Assembly (NCBI GenBank): GCA_963677695.2 | Contig: CAXXUJ010000001.1 | Location: 1,736,001 to 1,800,000 of the forward strand | Source: SABI01 sp963677695 | GTDB lineage: Bacteria; Spirochaetota; Spirochaetia; Sphaerochaetales; Sphaerochaetaceae | Length of the DNA stretch: 64,000 bases | Direction: 5' to 3' | Part shown: piece after piece, positions 17,238 through 26,065 of the stretch | Layout of the letters: each line of letters starts with the position of its first letter | How positions within the stretch are numbered: the first letter of the stretch is position 1 | Program-made: the position numbers and the translations under genes | Notes under the pieces: generated by a model | The model's database searches: none | What the model was told of the DNA's origin: nothing | Seen by the model: the letters and a program-made list of their open reading frames with translations, nothing else

Positions 17238-17282
17238 CCTACAAAAATGTATGGGTAAATACCAAACCTACAGAAATGTATG
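17238..17282 (+). promoter_or_regulatory. tandem activator-binding palindromes upstream of amtB
   Basis: CCTACA-AAAA-TGTATG (17238-17253) and CCTACA-GAAA-TGTATG (17267-17282), 29 bases apart (about three helix turns). They lie roughly 115-160 bases before the sigma-54 promoter, the usual enhancer distance. Confidence 0.75.
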
Positions 17283-17394
17283 TTATGAATATAGGTATAT
17301 ACGGTGTGTTCTGCCTTTCTTTTTTCTTTATCTTAAAATTTTAAACACTTGACTTAGAATGAATTAAAATAAATTGAACAATATTTTTTAGAAA

Positions 17395-17411
17395 TTGGCA
17401 TGCCGGATGCA
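17395..17411 (+). promoter_or_regulatory. sigma-54 promoter of amtB-glnK
   Basis: TTGGCATGCCGGATGCA: GG at 17397-17398 and GC at 17409-17410, exactly 12 bases apart, matching TTGGCACG-N4-TTGCA closely. It lies inside the longest frame, so that frame's first start codons cannot be used. Confidence 0.88.
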
Positions 17412-17445
17412 TAGGAGTATTCATCAAAATCGTAAGGAGATGGAT

Positions 17446-18768
17446 ATGAAGAAACACAAAGTACTGGCAGTGATGCTCATGATACTGTGCTTCGCAGTTG
17501 GAACCCTGGCAGCAGATGATATGGCGGACACCGTCGCACTCCACCAGGATTCCCTTGACATGATCTGGCTGCTCGTTGCAGCAGCATTGGTATTTTTTAT
17601 GCAGGCGGGCTTCGCCATGGTTGAGATGGGACTCACCCGTGCAAAGAATGCCGGTAATATCATCATGAAGAACCTGATGGACTTCAGTGCAGGAGCAATC
17701 TTCTACTGGGCAATCGGCTGGGCTCTCATGTATGGATCCGACGTAGGCGGAATCTTAGGTTTCTCCGACTTCTTTGTAAAGGGCGATTCAATTCTCTATC
17801 GCGACTGGATGTTCCAGGTTGTTTTCGCAGCAACAGCAGCAACCATCGTATCAGGTGCAATGGCTGAAAGAACGAAGTTCTCAGCATACCTGCTCTACTC
17901 TGTTGTTATCTCTGCGGTCATCTACCCGATCAGCGGTCACTGGATCTGGGGCGGCGGCTGGCTCAGCAACCTCGGTTTCCACGACTTCGCAGGTTCAACT
18001 GTTGTACACTCTGTCGGCGGCTGGGCAGCACTCATGGGTGCAATCGCTCTCGGACCCCGTATCGGCAAGTACGTCACCAGCGGCAAGAAGATCACTTCAA
18101 AGGCTATCCCCGGACATAACCTGCCCCTCGCAAGCCTTGGTGTTTTCATCCTGTGGTTCGGCTGGTACGGATTCAATGCAGGCTCTACCCTCAGCGGTAC
18201 CGACCTCACCATGGCTAACGTAGCTGTCACAACAACACTTGCAGCAGCAGCTGGTTCAATCGGAGCTATGATCATCTCATGGATCCTCTACAAGAAACCT
18301 GACGTAAGTATGTCACTCAACGGTGCACTGGCCGGTCTCGTCGGTATCACAGCTCCCACAGCAGTGGTAAGCCCCGCAGGCGCAGTCATCATCGGTCTCG
18401 TAGCAGGCGTCCTGGTAGTCTACTCTGTCGAATTCATTGACAAGGTACTCCACATTGACGATCCCGTCGGTGCAATCAGTGTTCACGGTGTATGTGGTGT
18501 CTGGGGAACCCTTGCAGTAGGACTCTTCAGTACTGTAGACGGCATGAAAGGTCTTTTCTACGGCGGCGGTTTCCACCAGCTCGGCGTACAGGCCCTCGGT
18601 GTTGTAGCAGTATTCATCTGGGTCACAGTGACCGCAGGTATCCTGTTCTTCACAGTCAAGAAGGCACACGGCCTGAGAGTTGAACCCAAGGAAGAGCTCA
18701 TCGGTCTTGACCTCTCAGAGCACAACAGTGAAGCGTACAGCGGATTCCAGATCTTCACCACAATGTAG
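17446..18768 (+). CDS. amtB: ammonium transporter
   Basis: 440 residues: a signal peptide (KKHKVLAVMLMILCFAVGTLA) then 11 hydrophobic segments. Channel features include the signature AGFAMVEMGLTRAKNAGN, both pore histidines (STVVHSVGGWAALMGA and GAISVHGVCGVWGTLA), and the periplasmic aromatic region. It conducts ammonium/ammonia into the cell. The start is ATG 17446 with AAGGAG at 17434-17439; upstream in-frame starts overlap the sigma-54 promoter. The glnK gene follows after 14 bases, the classic pair in which PII plugs the channel. Confidence 0.96.
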   Translation: MKKHKVLAVMLMILCFAVGTLAADDMADTVALHQDSLDMIWLLVAAALVFFMQAGFAMVEMGLTRAKNAGNIIMKNLMDFSAGAIFYWAIGWALMYGSDVGGILGFSDFFVKGDSILYRDWMFQVVFAATAATIVSGAMAERTKFSAYLLYSVVISAVIYPISGHWIWGGGWLSNLGFHDFAGSTVVHSVGGWAALMGAIALGPRIGKYVTSGKKITSKAIPGHNLPLASLGVFILWFGWYGFNAGSTLSGTDLTMANVAVTTTLAAAAGSIGAMIISWILYKKPDVSMSLNGALAGLVGITAPTAVVSPAGAVIIGLVAGVLVVYSVEFIDKVLHIDDPVGAISVHGVCGVWGTLAVGLFSTVDGMKGLFYGGGFHQLGVQALGVVAVFIWVTVTAGILFFTVKKAHGLRVEPKEELIGLDLSEHNSEAYSGFQIFTTM

Positions 18769-18782
18769 GAAAGGAGAAAGAG

Positions 18783-19124
18783 ATGAAATTAATTATTGCA
18801 TATATTCAGCCGGACAAGCTCACTGCAGTAAAGCAGGAGCTCTACAAGAAAAAGATTTACAAGATATCCGTAACCAACGCACTGGGCTGCGGACAGCAGA
18901 AGGGTTACACTGAAGTCTACCGTGGTGTCGACATCGAAGTGAACCTGCTGAAGAAACTGAGAATCGAAATCGCAGTCAATGACAGTTTCGTTGATGCGAC
19001 AGTCGATGCAATCGTTGCCGGTGCAGGTACCGGAACGATCGGAGATGGAAAGATCTTCATTCTTCCGATCGAACAGACGATTAGAATCAGGAACCGGGAC
19101 GAAGGTACTGAGGCAATCGGCTAA
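18783..19124 (+). CDS. glnK: PII signal protein GlnK lacking the uridylylated tyrosine
   Basis: 113 residues, normal PII length. The PII signatures are present: GCGQQKGYTEVYRG before the T-loop and GTGTIGDGKIFILPIEQTIRIR near the C-terminus. It binds 2-oxoglutarate, ATP and ADP and blocks AmtB. The T-loop residue equivalent to Tyr51 is Ile (YRGVDIEVNL), so modification by GlnD at that site is not possible; control would be by ligand binding alone. The fusion-like C-terminus (RNRDEGTEAIG) is ordinary. Ribosome site AGGAGAAAGAG; in one operon with amtB. Confidence 0.95.
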   Translation: MKLIIAYIQPDKLTAVKQELYKKKIYKISVTNALGCGQQKGYTEVYRGVDIEVNLLKKLRIEIAVNDSFVDATVDAIVAGAGTGTIGDGKIFILPIEQTIRIRNRDEGTEAIG

Positions 19125-19126
19125 AA

Positions 19127-19174
19127 CCTACGGTTATGTAGGATGTCTCCAATGGAATCTTACGTTTGTGTAGG
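19127..19174 (+). promoter_or_regulatory. tandem activator-binding palindromes upstream of glnN
   Basis: CCTACG-GTTA-TGTAGG (19127-19142) and CTTACG-TTTG-TGTAGG (19159-19174), 32 bases apart and 50-100 bases before the sigma-54 promoter. The second is nested in a longer inverted repeat (AATGGAATC/GATTCCATT, 19151-19182), which might also fold as a hairpin at the end of the glnK transcript. Confidence 0.75.
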
Positions 19175-19224
19175 ATTCCATTGTTGTGTAATATGCTAAT
19201 GCTTGTAATATACATATTTACAGG

Positions 19225-19241
19225 TTGGCATGAAGTGTGCA
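19225..19241 (+). promoter_or_regulatory. sigma-54 promoter of glnN
   Basis: TTGGCATGAAGTGTGCA: GG at 19227-19228 and GC at 19239-19240, 12 bases apart. It covers the ATG at 19230, which therefore is not the translation start. Confidence 0.85.
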
Positions 19242-19283
19242 ACAATAATTGCACCCAACGTATTTTTAGAGGAGTTTACGAAT

Positions 19284-21398
19284 ATGATTGACTATTCAAA
19301 AACGTCATTAGTTGACGTATACGGCGCTAACTGTTTCAGCGATACAGTAATGAAAGAAAGACTGCCGAAAAATGTGTACAAGGAAGTTGTAGCTGTTCAG
19401 AATGGCGGAACTCTCCTTTCAAAAGAAGCTGCTGAAGTCGTTGCGAACGCAATGAAGGATTGGGCACTCGAGAAGGGCGCTACACACTTCACACACTGGT
19501 TCCAGCCCCTGACCGGCCTCACAGCTGAAAAGCACGACGCATTCATCTCTCCCGTCGGTGACGGTTCTGTTGTTCTTGAATTCTCAGGAAAAGAACTCAT
19601 CCAGGGTGAACCTGACGCATCATCATTCCCCAACGGCGGTCTGAGAGCTACCTTCGAAGCTCGCGGCTACACAGCATGGGATACAGCTTCTCCTGCATTC
19701 ATCAAGGAGAGCGGCGGCGTTAAGACTCTTACCATCCCCACTGCATTCTTCTCCTACACCGGTGAAGCACTCGACAAGAAAGTCCCTCTTCTCCGTTCAA
19801 TGGTCTCAATCAATGAAGCAGCACTCAAGGTTCTCAAGCTTCTCGGCAATACCACTGCTACAAAGATCAGTGTCAATGTCGGTCCCGAGCAGGAGTACTT
19901 CCTCATTGATGAAGAATTCTACAATGAAAGACCCGACCTCAAGCTCGCAGGAAGAACAGTCTTCGGCAGCATGAGTGCTAAGGGCCAGGAAATGGATGAC
20001 CACTACTTCGGCGCCATCAAGGAAAGAGTCAACGTCTTCATGAAGGAACTCAACTCGGAGCTCTGGAAGCTTGGCATTTCCGCAAAGACCCAGCATAACG
20101 AAGTTGCACCCAACCAGTTCGAGATCGCAACAATCTATGCTTCAGCAAACATCTCAGTCGACACCAACCAGCTCGTCATGGAGACCCTCAAGACTGTGGC
20201 AAGACACCACGGCATGGTTGCACTCCTCCACGAGAAGCCCTTCGCAGGTGTCAACGGAAGCGGTAAGCATAACAACTGGTCCATCTCAACAGATGACGGA
20301 CAGAACCTCCTCAGCCCCGGCGCAAGCCCCGCTGAAAACGTTCAGTTCCTCCTCTTCCTCACCTCACTGATCAAGGCAGTCGATACCTACTCGGTCCTCC
20401 TCCGCCTCTCAGCTGCAACCAGCGGAAACGATCACAGACTCGGTGCGAATGAAGCACCTCCCGCCATCATCTCCATGTACCTCGGCGACATGCTCCACGA
20501 AGTGCTTGAAGCAATTGCAGCAGACAAGGAACTGGTCAAGAAAGACGGCAAGGTCATGGAACTCGGTCTTACCACCATTCCTTCCTTCCCCCTCGATGAT
20601 ACTGACAGAAACAGAACATCACCTTTCGCCTTCACAGGCAATAAGTTCGAGTTCAGAATGGTCGGTTCTTCACAGTCTCTCGCTGACCCCAACACCATGC
20701 TCAATGCTGCAGTCGCAGAAATCCTCAACGAGGTTTCAGCCCGTCTTGAAGCAGCTGACGATGTTCTTGCAGAAGCAAAGAAGATCATCAAGGAATTCTA
20801 TGCAGAGCATAAGAGAGTGGTCTTCAACGGCAACGGCTATTCAGAAGAATGGGTCGCTGAAGCTGCAAAGAGAGGCCTGCCCAACATGAACAACACTGTT
20901 GAGGTATTCAGTCACTTCGATGATCCCGAGTATGTTGAACTTCTTTCAAAGCAGAAGATCTTCAGCAAGGAAGAGATCGAATCACGTAAGGAAATCTACC
21001 TTGAAACCTATGTGAAGCAGATCAATATCGAAGCTTCTCTCATGGTTGAAATGGCTTCAGGCAAGATCGTTCCTGCCGCGAACCGTTACCTCAGCGAGCT
21101 GATTGCAAGCATCAACGCTCAGAAGGAATTCGGCATCAAGCCGACCGAACTCGAAGCTCTCGCTAAGGAGCTCGGTGGAGCTATCAACTCAACTCTCGCG
21201 AACGCCAAGGCTCTCGATGCTCAGATCAAGAAAGGTTCTGAACACGAGGATGAGGTTCTTGACCATGCACGCTTCACTTATGATAATATCGTGAAGGCAA
21301 TGGCAACCCTCAGAACATCTGGTGATCTGGTTGAAAAGCTGACTGATAAAGCGTACTGGCCATTCCCGACATTTGAGGATATGCTGTTTACGCTCTAG
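19284..21398 (+). CDS. glnN: glutamine synthetase type III
   Basis: 704 residues, the size of GSIII (much longer than GSI). It makes glutamine from glutamate, ammonia and ATP. Recognisable GSIII stretches are THWFQPLTGLTAEKHDAF, the GPEQEYFLID metal-binding strand, the HNEVAPNQFEIA region, HEKPFAGVNGSGKHNNWS, and RLGANEAPPAIIS. I start at ATG 19284 (MIDYSKTSL) with GAGGAG upstream, since a longer frame from 19230 overlaps the sigma-54 promoter. Monocistronic transcription from sigma-54 with two upstream palindromes indicates induction under nitrogen limitation. It supplies gltBD, encoded next. Confidence 0.96.
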   Translation: MIDYSKTSLVDVYGANCFSDTVMKERLPKNVYKEVVAVQNGGTLLSKEAAEVVANAMKDWALEKGATHFTHWFQPLTGLTAEKHDAFISPVGDGSVVLEFSGKELIQGEPDASSFPNGGLRATFEARGYTAWDTASPAFIKESGGVKTLTIPTAFFSYTGEALDKKVPLLRSMVSINEAALKVLKLLGNTTATKISVNVGPEQEYFLIDEEFYNERPDLKLAGRTVFGSMSAKGQEMDDHYFGAIKERVNVFMKELNSELWKLGISAKTQHNEVAPNQFEIATIYASANISVDTNQLVMETLKTVARHHGMVALLHEKPFAGVNGSGKHNNWSISTDDGQNLLSPGASPAENVQFLLFLTSLIKAVDTYSVLLRLSAATSGNDHRLGANEAPPAIISMYLGDMLHEVLEAIAADKELVKKDGKVMELGLTTIPSFPLDDTDRNRTSPFAFTGNKFEFRMVGSSQSLADPNTMLNAAVAEILNEVSARLEAADDVLAEAKKIIKEFYAEHKRVVFNGNGYSEEWVAEAAKRGLPNMNNTVEVFSHFDDPEYVELLSKQKIFSKEEIESRKEIYLETYVKQINIEASLMVEMASGKIVPAANRYLSELIASINAQKEFGIKPTELEALAKELGGAINSTLANAKALDAQIKKGSEHEDEVLDHARFTYDNIVKAMATLRTSGDLVEKLTDKAYWPFPTFEDMLFTL

Positions 21399-21426
21399 TT
21401 AATAGTGTAGAAAAATATTAAAAGAA

Positions 21427-21446
21427 GAGCCCCCGGAAGGGGGCTC
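21427..21446. other. GC-rich hairpin between glnN and gltB
   Basis: GAGCCCCC/GGGGGCTC with loop GGAA. No T-run follows on the plus strand, so it is at best a weak or attenuating terminator; on the minus strand a T-rich tail follows but no gene needs it. Confidence 0.5.
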
Positions 21447-21484
21447 AAAGCTCCCTTTAAGGGATGTTTCGATAAGGAGAAGCT

Positions 21485-24400
21485 ATGCAGGAAACAGCAA
21501 GCGGACAAGGAATTGAGCAGCTCCGTGCTCAAACCATGCAACAGGGTGGTTATGGCCTGTACCGAACCAGTTTCGAACATGATAACTGCGGCGTCGGATT
21601 CATTGCCCATATGGACGGGAATCCAAGACATTCAATCGTATCGGATGGACTGAAGGTCCTGAGGAATCTGCAGCACAGAGGTGCTGTTGGTGGGGACCAG
21701 AAGACAGGTGACGGTGCCGGTATCATGACCCAGATACCACACGCCTTCTACAAAAAAGCTGTTTCTGACATAAAGCTGCCTGAAAAGGGCAGCTATGCTG
21801 TCGGTATGGCCTTTTTCCCTCATAAAGCGGATACCGATGCATACAAGAAATCGATCGAGCTGAGCATTGAGAGCAGAGGCTTCTCCCTTCTCGGCTGGAG
21901 AGATGTTCCTGTTGATTCCGAAGGTCTCGGAGAGCTCGCTCTCTCCACTGAACCCGGAATTTATCAGTTCTTCATCACCCACGAATCACTTCGCGGTGAT
22001 GCGCTTCAGAGACAGCTCTATGTTCTCAGAAGACTGATCGAAAAAAACGTCGAGGAAGTTCTCGGTGATAAAGAGCAGTTCTATATCTGTTCTCTCTCCT
22101 CCACCGTCGTCGTGTATAAAGGAATGCTGACAGGAGACCAGGTCGAACCCTACTACCCAGACCTCAGAGATCCCGACTTCGTCAGTGCATTCTCGATCAT
22201 TCACTCCCGTTTCAGTACCAACACCCTCCCGCAGTGGCGTCTGGCACAGCCTTTCCGCTACCTTGCACATAACGGTGAGATCAATACCCTCAAGGGAAAT
22301 ATCAACCGGCAGAAGGCAAGAGAAGGATATATGACTTCCAAGGTGTTAGGTGATGATGTAAAGCATGTCATTCCCGTCATCGACGAGAGCGGAAGTGACT
22401 CTGCTGTCTTCGACAACGTCCTTGAGCTCTTCACCATGGCTGGAAGGAGCATTCCTCACGTCATGATGATGATGATTCCTGAAGCCTACTCCCCTGAGAT
22501 CCAGATGAGTGCCGACAAGAAGGCATTCTACGAATACCACTCACCGATCATGGAACCGTGGGACGGACCCGCAGCGGTCGTGTTCACTGACGGTCGCTTC
22601 ATCGGTGCTACACTCGACAGAAACGGACTCCGCCCGGCACGTTACACGGTGATGAAGGATGGTCTTATCGTCCTCGCTTCCGAGACAGGTGTCGTCGACC
22701 TCCCCGCTTCTGAAGTGCGCATGAAGGGTAGACTCCATCCTGGAAAGATGTTCCTCGTCGACCTTGAACAGCACCGCATCATCCCCGATAACGTCATCAA
22801 GTCACGTCTGTCACGTCAGAATCCCTACCGCAGGTGGGTGAAGAATACCAGACTCGAACTGAGAGGTCTCTTCGCTCCTTCCGGTGTCCATAAGATGGAA
22901 GAGCAGGAACTGCTCGAGAAGCAGATCCTCTTCGGTTACACCGATGAAGATATGAAGACGATCATCCGTCCCATGGCAAATCAGGGACAGGAAGCGATCG
23001 GTTCGATGGGTAATGATACCGGTCTTGCCGTTCTCTCCGACAACAGTGAGCTTCTTTTCTCCTACTTCAAGCAGCAGTTCGCGCAGGTTACCAACCCGCC
23101 GATCGACCCGCTGAGAGAGCAGCTGATGATGTCGCTTGAAAGTTTCATCGAGAACGAGACCAATCCCCTCGATGAAGACCAGAGCCAGTACCGCTCCTTC
23201 AAGCTTCCTCACCCTGTCCTCACTTCACGCGATATCTCGAAGATCAGGGACAACCCGCATCCCGAGCTCAAGTACGCAGACCTCGACATCACCTACACTC
23301 CCGATGAATCAGGAAAGGCGATGGAGAATGCCCTTGATGCGATCTGTGCACAGGCTGAGAAGCTCGCTAAGGAAGATATCTCCCTGATGATCCTGACAGA
23401 CAAGAACGCAGGAGCCCTCAGGGCACCGATCCCTTCACTCCTCGCTGTTTCCGCTCTCCATCAGTACATGCTGAGAAAGCACCTGAGAGGAAAGATCGGA
23501 ATCATCGTAGAAGCAGGTGATGTACGCGAAGTATTCCACTACGCACTCCACCTCGCCTTCGGTTGTGACGCGATCTGTCCGTACGTCGCCTTCGCGACAG
23601 TCCGTACTCTCGCAGAGAATGGGTCACTCGATAACACCTCTCCTGAAATCGCATCAGACAACTATGTGAAAGCTATCAAGAAGGGTCTTCTCAAGACTTT
23701 CTCACGAATGGGTATCTCAACCCTCCACAGTTTCTTCAACACTCAGATCTTTGAAGCAGTCGGTCTTTCCGATGAAGTCGTTGAAAAGTACTTCACCGGT
23801 ACCATTTCGAGAATCGGAGGAGCTGGACTGAATGAACTTTCCTGGGATGTCGAGCAGCGCCTGGCAAAGGCCTACCCGGCTGACGGAAGAAAGGCAAAGC
23901 TGAGAGATGTAGGCGGTTCCTACCGTTACAGACCGAACAGTGAACCCCACTACTGGTCACCCGATGCCATCCGCCTCCTGCAGTCCGCTACACGTCAGAA
24001 GTCCTATGATACTTTCAAGCAGTTCACCTCTGTGATGGATACCTCCTACAGAACGAACGGAGAGCTGAGAGGCCTCCTCGACTTCAAGGAAGGGACACCT
24101 ATTTCAATCGATGAGGTCGAACCCATTGAAGCGATCACCAAGCGTTTCGTTTCAGCGGCGATGTCAATCGGATCGATCGGCAAGGAAGCACACGAGACTG
24201 TCGCTATCGCGATGAACCGTCTCGGCGCGAAGAGCAACAGCGGTGAGGGTGGTGAAGATCCTATCAGGAGCATCCCCCTTGAAAACGGCGACTCGATGAG
24301 AAGCCGCATCAAGCAGGTCGCTTCAGGACGTTTCGGTGTCACCACCGAATACATCATGAGTGCGGACGAGATGCAGATCAAGATGGCTCAGGGAGCAAAG

Positions 24401-26065
24401 CCCGGTGAAGGCGGACAGCTACCCGGTAAGAAGGTCTCTGAATACATCGCGAAGATCAGACACACCACTCCCGGTGTGACCCTCATCTCTCCTCCTCCCC
24501 ACCACGATATCTACTCAATCGAGGACCTTGCACAGCTGATCCATGACCTGCGCAGCACAAACCCTGCAGCAGAGATCTCTGTCAAGCTGGTAAGTGAACC
24601 CGGTGTAGGAACGATCGCAAGCGGTGTCTCGAAGGCCAAAGCCGACCGAGTCATCATCTCAGGTCAGAACGGCGGTACCGGAGCATCTCCGCTCACTGCC
24701 ATCAGACACGCGGGACTTCCCTGGGAGCTCGGCCTTGCCGAAACCCAGCAGGCACTCATCCTCAACAAGCTGAGAAGCCAGATCATTGTTCAGACCGACG
24801 GTCACCTCAAGACCGGACGCGACCTTGCCATCGCAACTCTCCTCGGAGCAGAGGAGTACGGGTTCGGTACCTCTCTTCTTATCACCCTCGGGTGTATCAT
24901 GATGAGAAAGTGTCACCTCAACACCTGTCCGTTCGGTGTGGCAACCCAGGATCCTGAACTGAGAAAGCTCTTCAGAGGAAAGGCAGACTTCGTTATCGAG
25001 TTCCTCCGCTTCGTGGCACAGGAACTGAGAGAATACATGGCAATGCTCGGATTCAGAACCGTTGAAGAGATGGTCGGACGCGTCGATATGCTGAAGTTCA
25101 TCCCGAACGGAGAGAAGAAGAAGGCAGCAGGCTTACGCCTCGATGCCATTCTCGCTTCCGATCACCTGACCAAGGATGTACCTCTCCACTTCGAAAAGGT
25201 GGGCGACAGACCCGGACTCTCCAGATTCGATCAGGAGATCGAGAAGGATCTCAAGAAGTTCTGGGGCAGCGCAGAGAAGACAACCATCGCTCTCGATGTA
25301 AACAACAGAGACAGAACGATCGGTGCAACCCTCAGCGGAAAGGTCGTTTCAACCTTCGGTTCTGCAGGACTCGAAGACGATACACTCACCTTCAACCTCA
25401 CCGGTGCGGTCGGACAGAGTTTCGGTGCATTCCTTGCCAAGGGCGTGACACTCAACCTCCGCGGTGAAGCGAACGACTACCTCGGAAAGGGCATGAGCGG
25501 CGGTAAGATCATCGTTGTTCCCCCATCTGATTCCAAGATCGCTCCGGAAAAGAACATCATCACAGGTAACGTCATGATGTACGGAGCAACAAGCGGTAAG
25601 TCCTACATCAACGGAATGGCTGGAGAACGTTTCTGTGTACGTAACAGCGGCGGTACTGCAGTTGTCGAGGGTGTGGGTGACCATGGCTGTGAATACATGA
25701 CCGGAGGTACGGTTGTTATTCTCGGCGAGACAGGAAAGAACTTCGCTGCTGGTATGAGCGGCGGAATCGCATATGTGTATGATCCCTCCGAACAGTTTGA
25801 CTCAAGGTGTAACCTCGACATGGTCGAACTCGAAGGTGTATGGGATATGAAGGATCAGAAAGTTCTCAGAGGTCTGATCCAGGAACACTACGACCTAACC
25901 GGCAGTGCTGTCGCTCAGGAGATTCTTGAGAACTGGGAAGTTCAGTATCCACAGTTCGTCAAGGTCGTTCCCACCGAGTACCGTAAGGTCCTCGAAAGGA
26001 TCAGTCTCAATGAGAACAGAGATGACGAGACGATGAGTGTCACTGAGGAGGTTTTCAATGGGTAA
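21485..26065 (+). CDS. gltB: glutamate synthase, large subunit
   Basis: 1526 residues, full length. It forms glutamate from glutamine and 2-oxoglutarate. Order: class II glutaminase domain with the nucleophile Cys after a short propeptide (FEHDNCGVGFIAHMDG), central domain, FMN/2-oxoglutarate-binding synthase domain (GGEDPIRS, GAKPGEGGQLPGKK, ISGQNGGTGASPL) with the 3Fe-4S cysteines in CIMMRKCHLNTCPFGVATQ, and the C-terminal beta-helix domain (MYGATSGKSYING). Ribosome site AAGGAG. Overlaps gltD by eight bases. Works with GlnN in the GS-GOGAT cycle. Confidence 0.97.
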   Translation: MQETASGQGIEQLRAQTMQQGGYGLYRTSFEHDNCGVGFIAHMDGNPRHSIVSDGLKVLRNLQHRGAVGGDQKTGDGAGIMTQIPHAFYKKAVSDIKLPEKGSYAVGMAFFPHKADTDAYKKSIELSIESRGFSLLGWRDVPVDSEGLGELALSTEPGIYQFFITHESLRGDALQRQLYVLRRLIEKNVEEVLGDKEQFYICSLSSTVVVYKGMLTGDQVEPYYPDLRDPDFVSAFSIIHSRFSTNTLPQWRLAQPFRYLAHNGEINTLKGNINRQKAREGYMTSKVLGDDVKHVIPVIDESGSDSAVFDNVLELFTMAGRSIPHVMMMMIPEAYSPEIQMSADKKAFYEYHSPIMEPWDGPAAVVFTDGRFIGATLDRNGLRPARYTVMKDGLIVLASETGVVDLPASEVRMKGRLHPGKMFLVDLEQHRIIPDNVIKSRLSRQNPYRRWVKNTRLELRGLFAPSGVHKMEEQELLEKQILFGYTDEDMKTIIRPMANQGQEAIGSMGNDTGLAVLSDNSELLFSYFKQQFAQVTNPPIDPLREQLMMSLESFIENETNPLDEDQSQYRSFKLPHPVLTSRDISKIRDNPHPELKYADLDITYTPDESGKAMENALDAICAQAEKLAKEDISLMILTDKNAGALRAPIPSLLAVSALHQYMLRKHLRGKIGIIVEAGDVREVFHYALHLAFGCDAICPYVAFATVRTLAENGSLDNTSPEIASDNYVKAIKKGLLKTFSRMGISTLHSFFNTQIFEAVGLSDEVVEKYFTGTISRIGGAGLNELSWDVEQRLAKAYPADGRKAKLRDVGGSYRYRPNSEPHYWSPDAIRLLQSATRQKSYDTFKQFTSVMDTSYRTNGELRGLLDFKEGTPISIDEVEPIEAITKRFVSAAMSIGSIGKEAHETVAIAMNRLGAKSNSGEGGEDPIRSIPLENGDSMRSRIKQVASGRFGVTTEYIMSADEMQIKMAQGAKPGEGGQLPGKKVSEYIAKIRHTTPGVTLISPPPHHDIYSIEDLAQLIHDLRSTNPAAEISVKLVSEPGVGTIASGVSKAKADRVIISGQNGGTGASPLTAIRHAGLPWELGLAETQQALILNKLRSQIIVQTDGHLKTGRDLAIATLLGAEEYGFGTSLLITLGCIMMRKCHLNTCPFGVATQDPELRKLFRGKADFVIEFLRFVAQELREYMAMLGFRTVEEMVGRVDMLKFIPNGEKKKAAGLRLDAILASDHLTKDVPLHFEKVGDRPGLSRFDQEIEKDLKKFWGSAEKTTIALDVNNRDRTIGATLSGKVVSTFGSAGLEDDTLTFNLTGAVGQSFGAFLAKGVTLNLRGEANDYLGKGMSGGKIIVVPPSDSKIAPEKNIITGNVMMYGATSGKSYINGMAGERFCVRNSGGTAVVEGVGDHGCEYMTGGTVVILGETGKNFAAGMSGGIAYVYDPSEQFDSRCNLDMVELEGVWDMKDQKVLRGLIQEHYDLTGSAVAQEILENWEVQYPQFVKVVPTEYRKVLERISLNENRDDETMSVTEEVFNG

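Noticed and set aside
17395..17445. Upstream start for amtB (51 bases longer)
   Set aside because: The extra codons lie on the sigma-54 promoter itself, upstream of the transcription start.
19230..19283. Upstream ATG for glnN
   Set aside because: It overlaps the sigma-54 promoter; the ATG at 19284 has GAGGAG.
21427..21446. GC-rich hairpin taken as a full glnN terminator
   Set aside because: No T-run follows on the plus strand; kept only as an unassigned hairpin.
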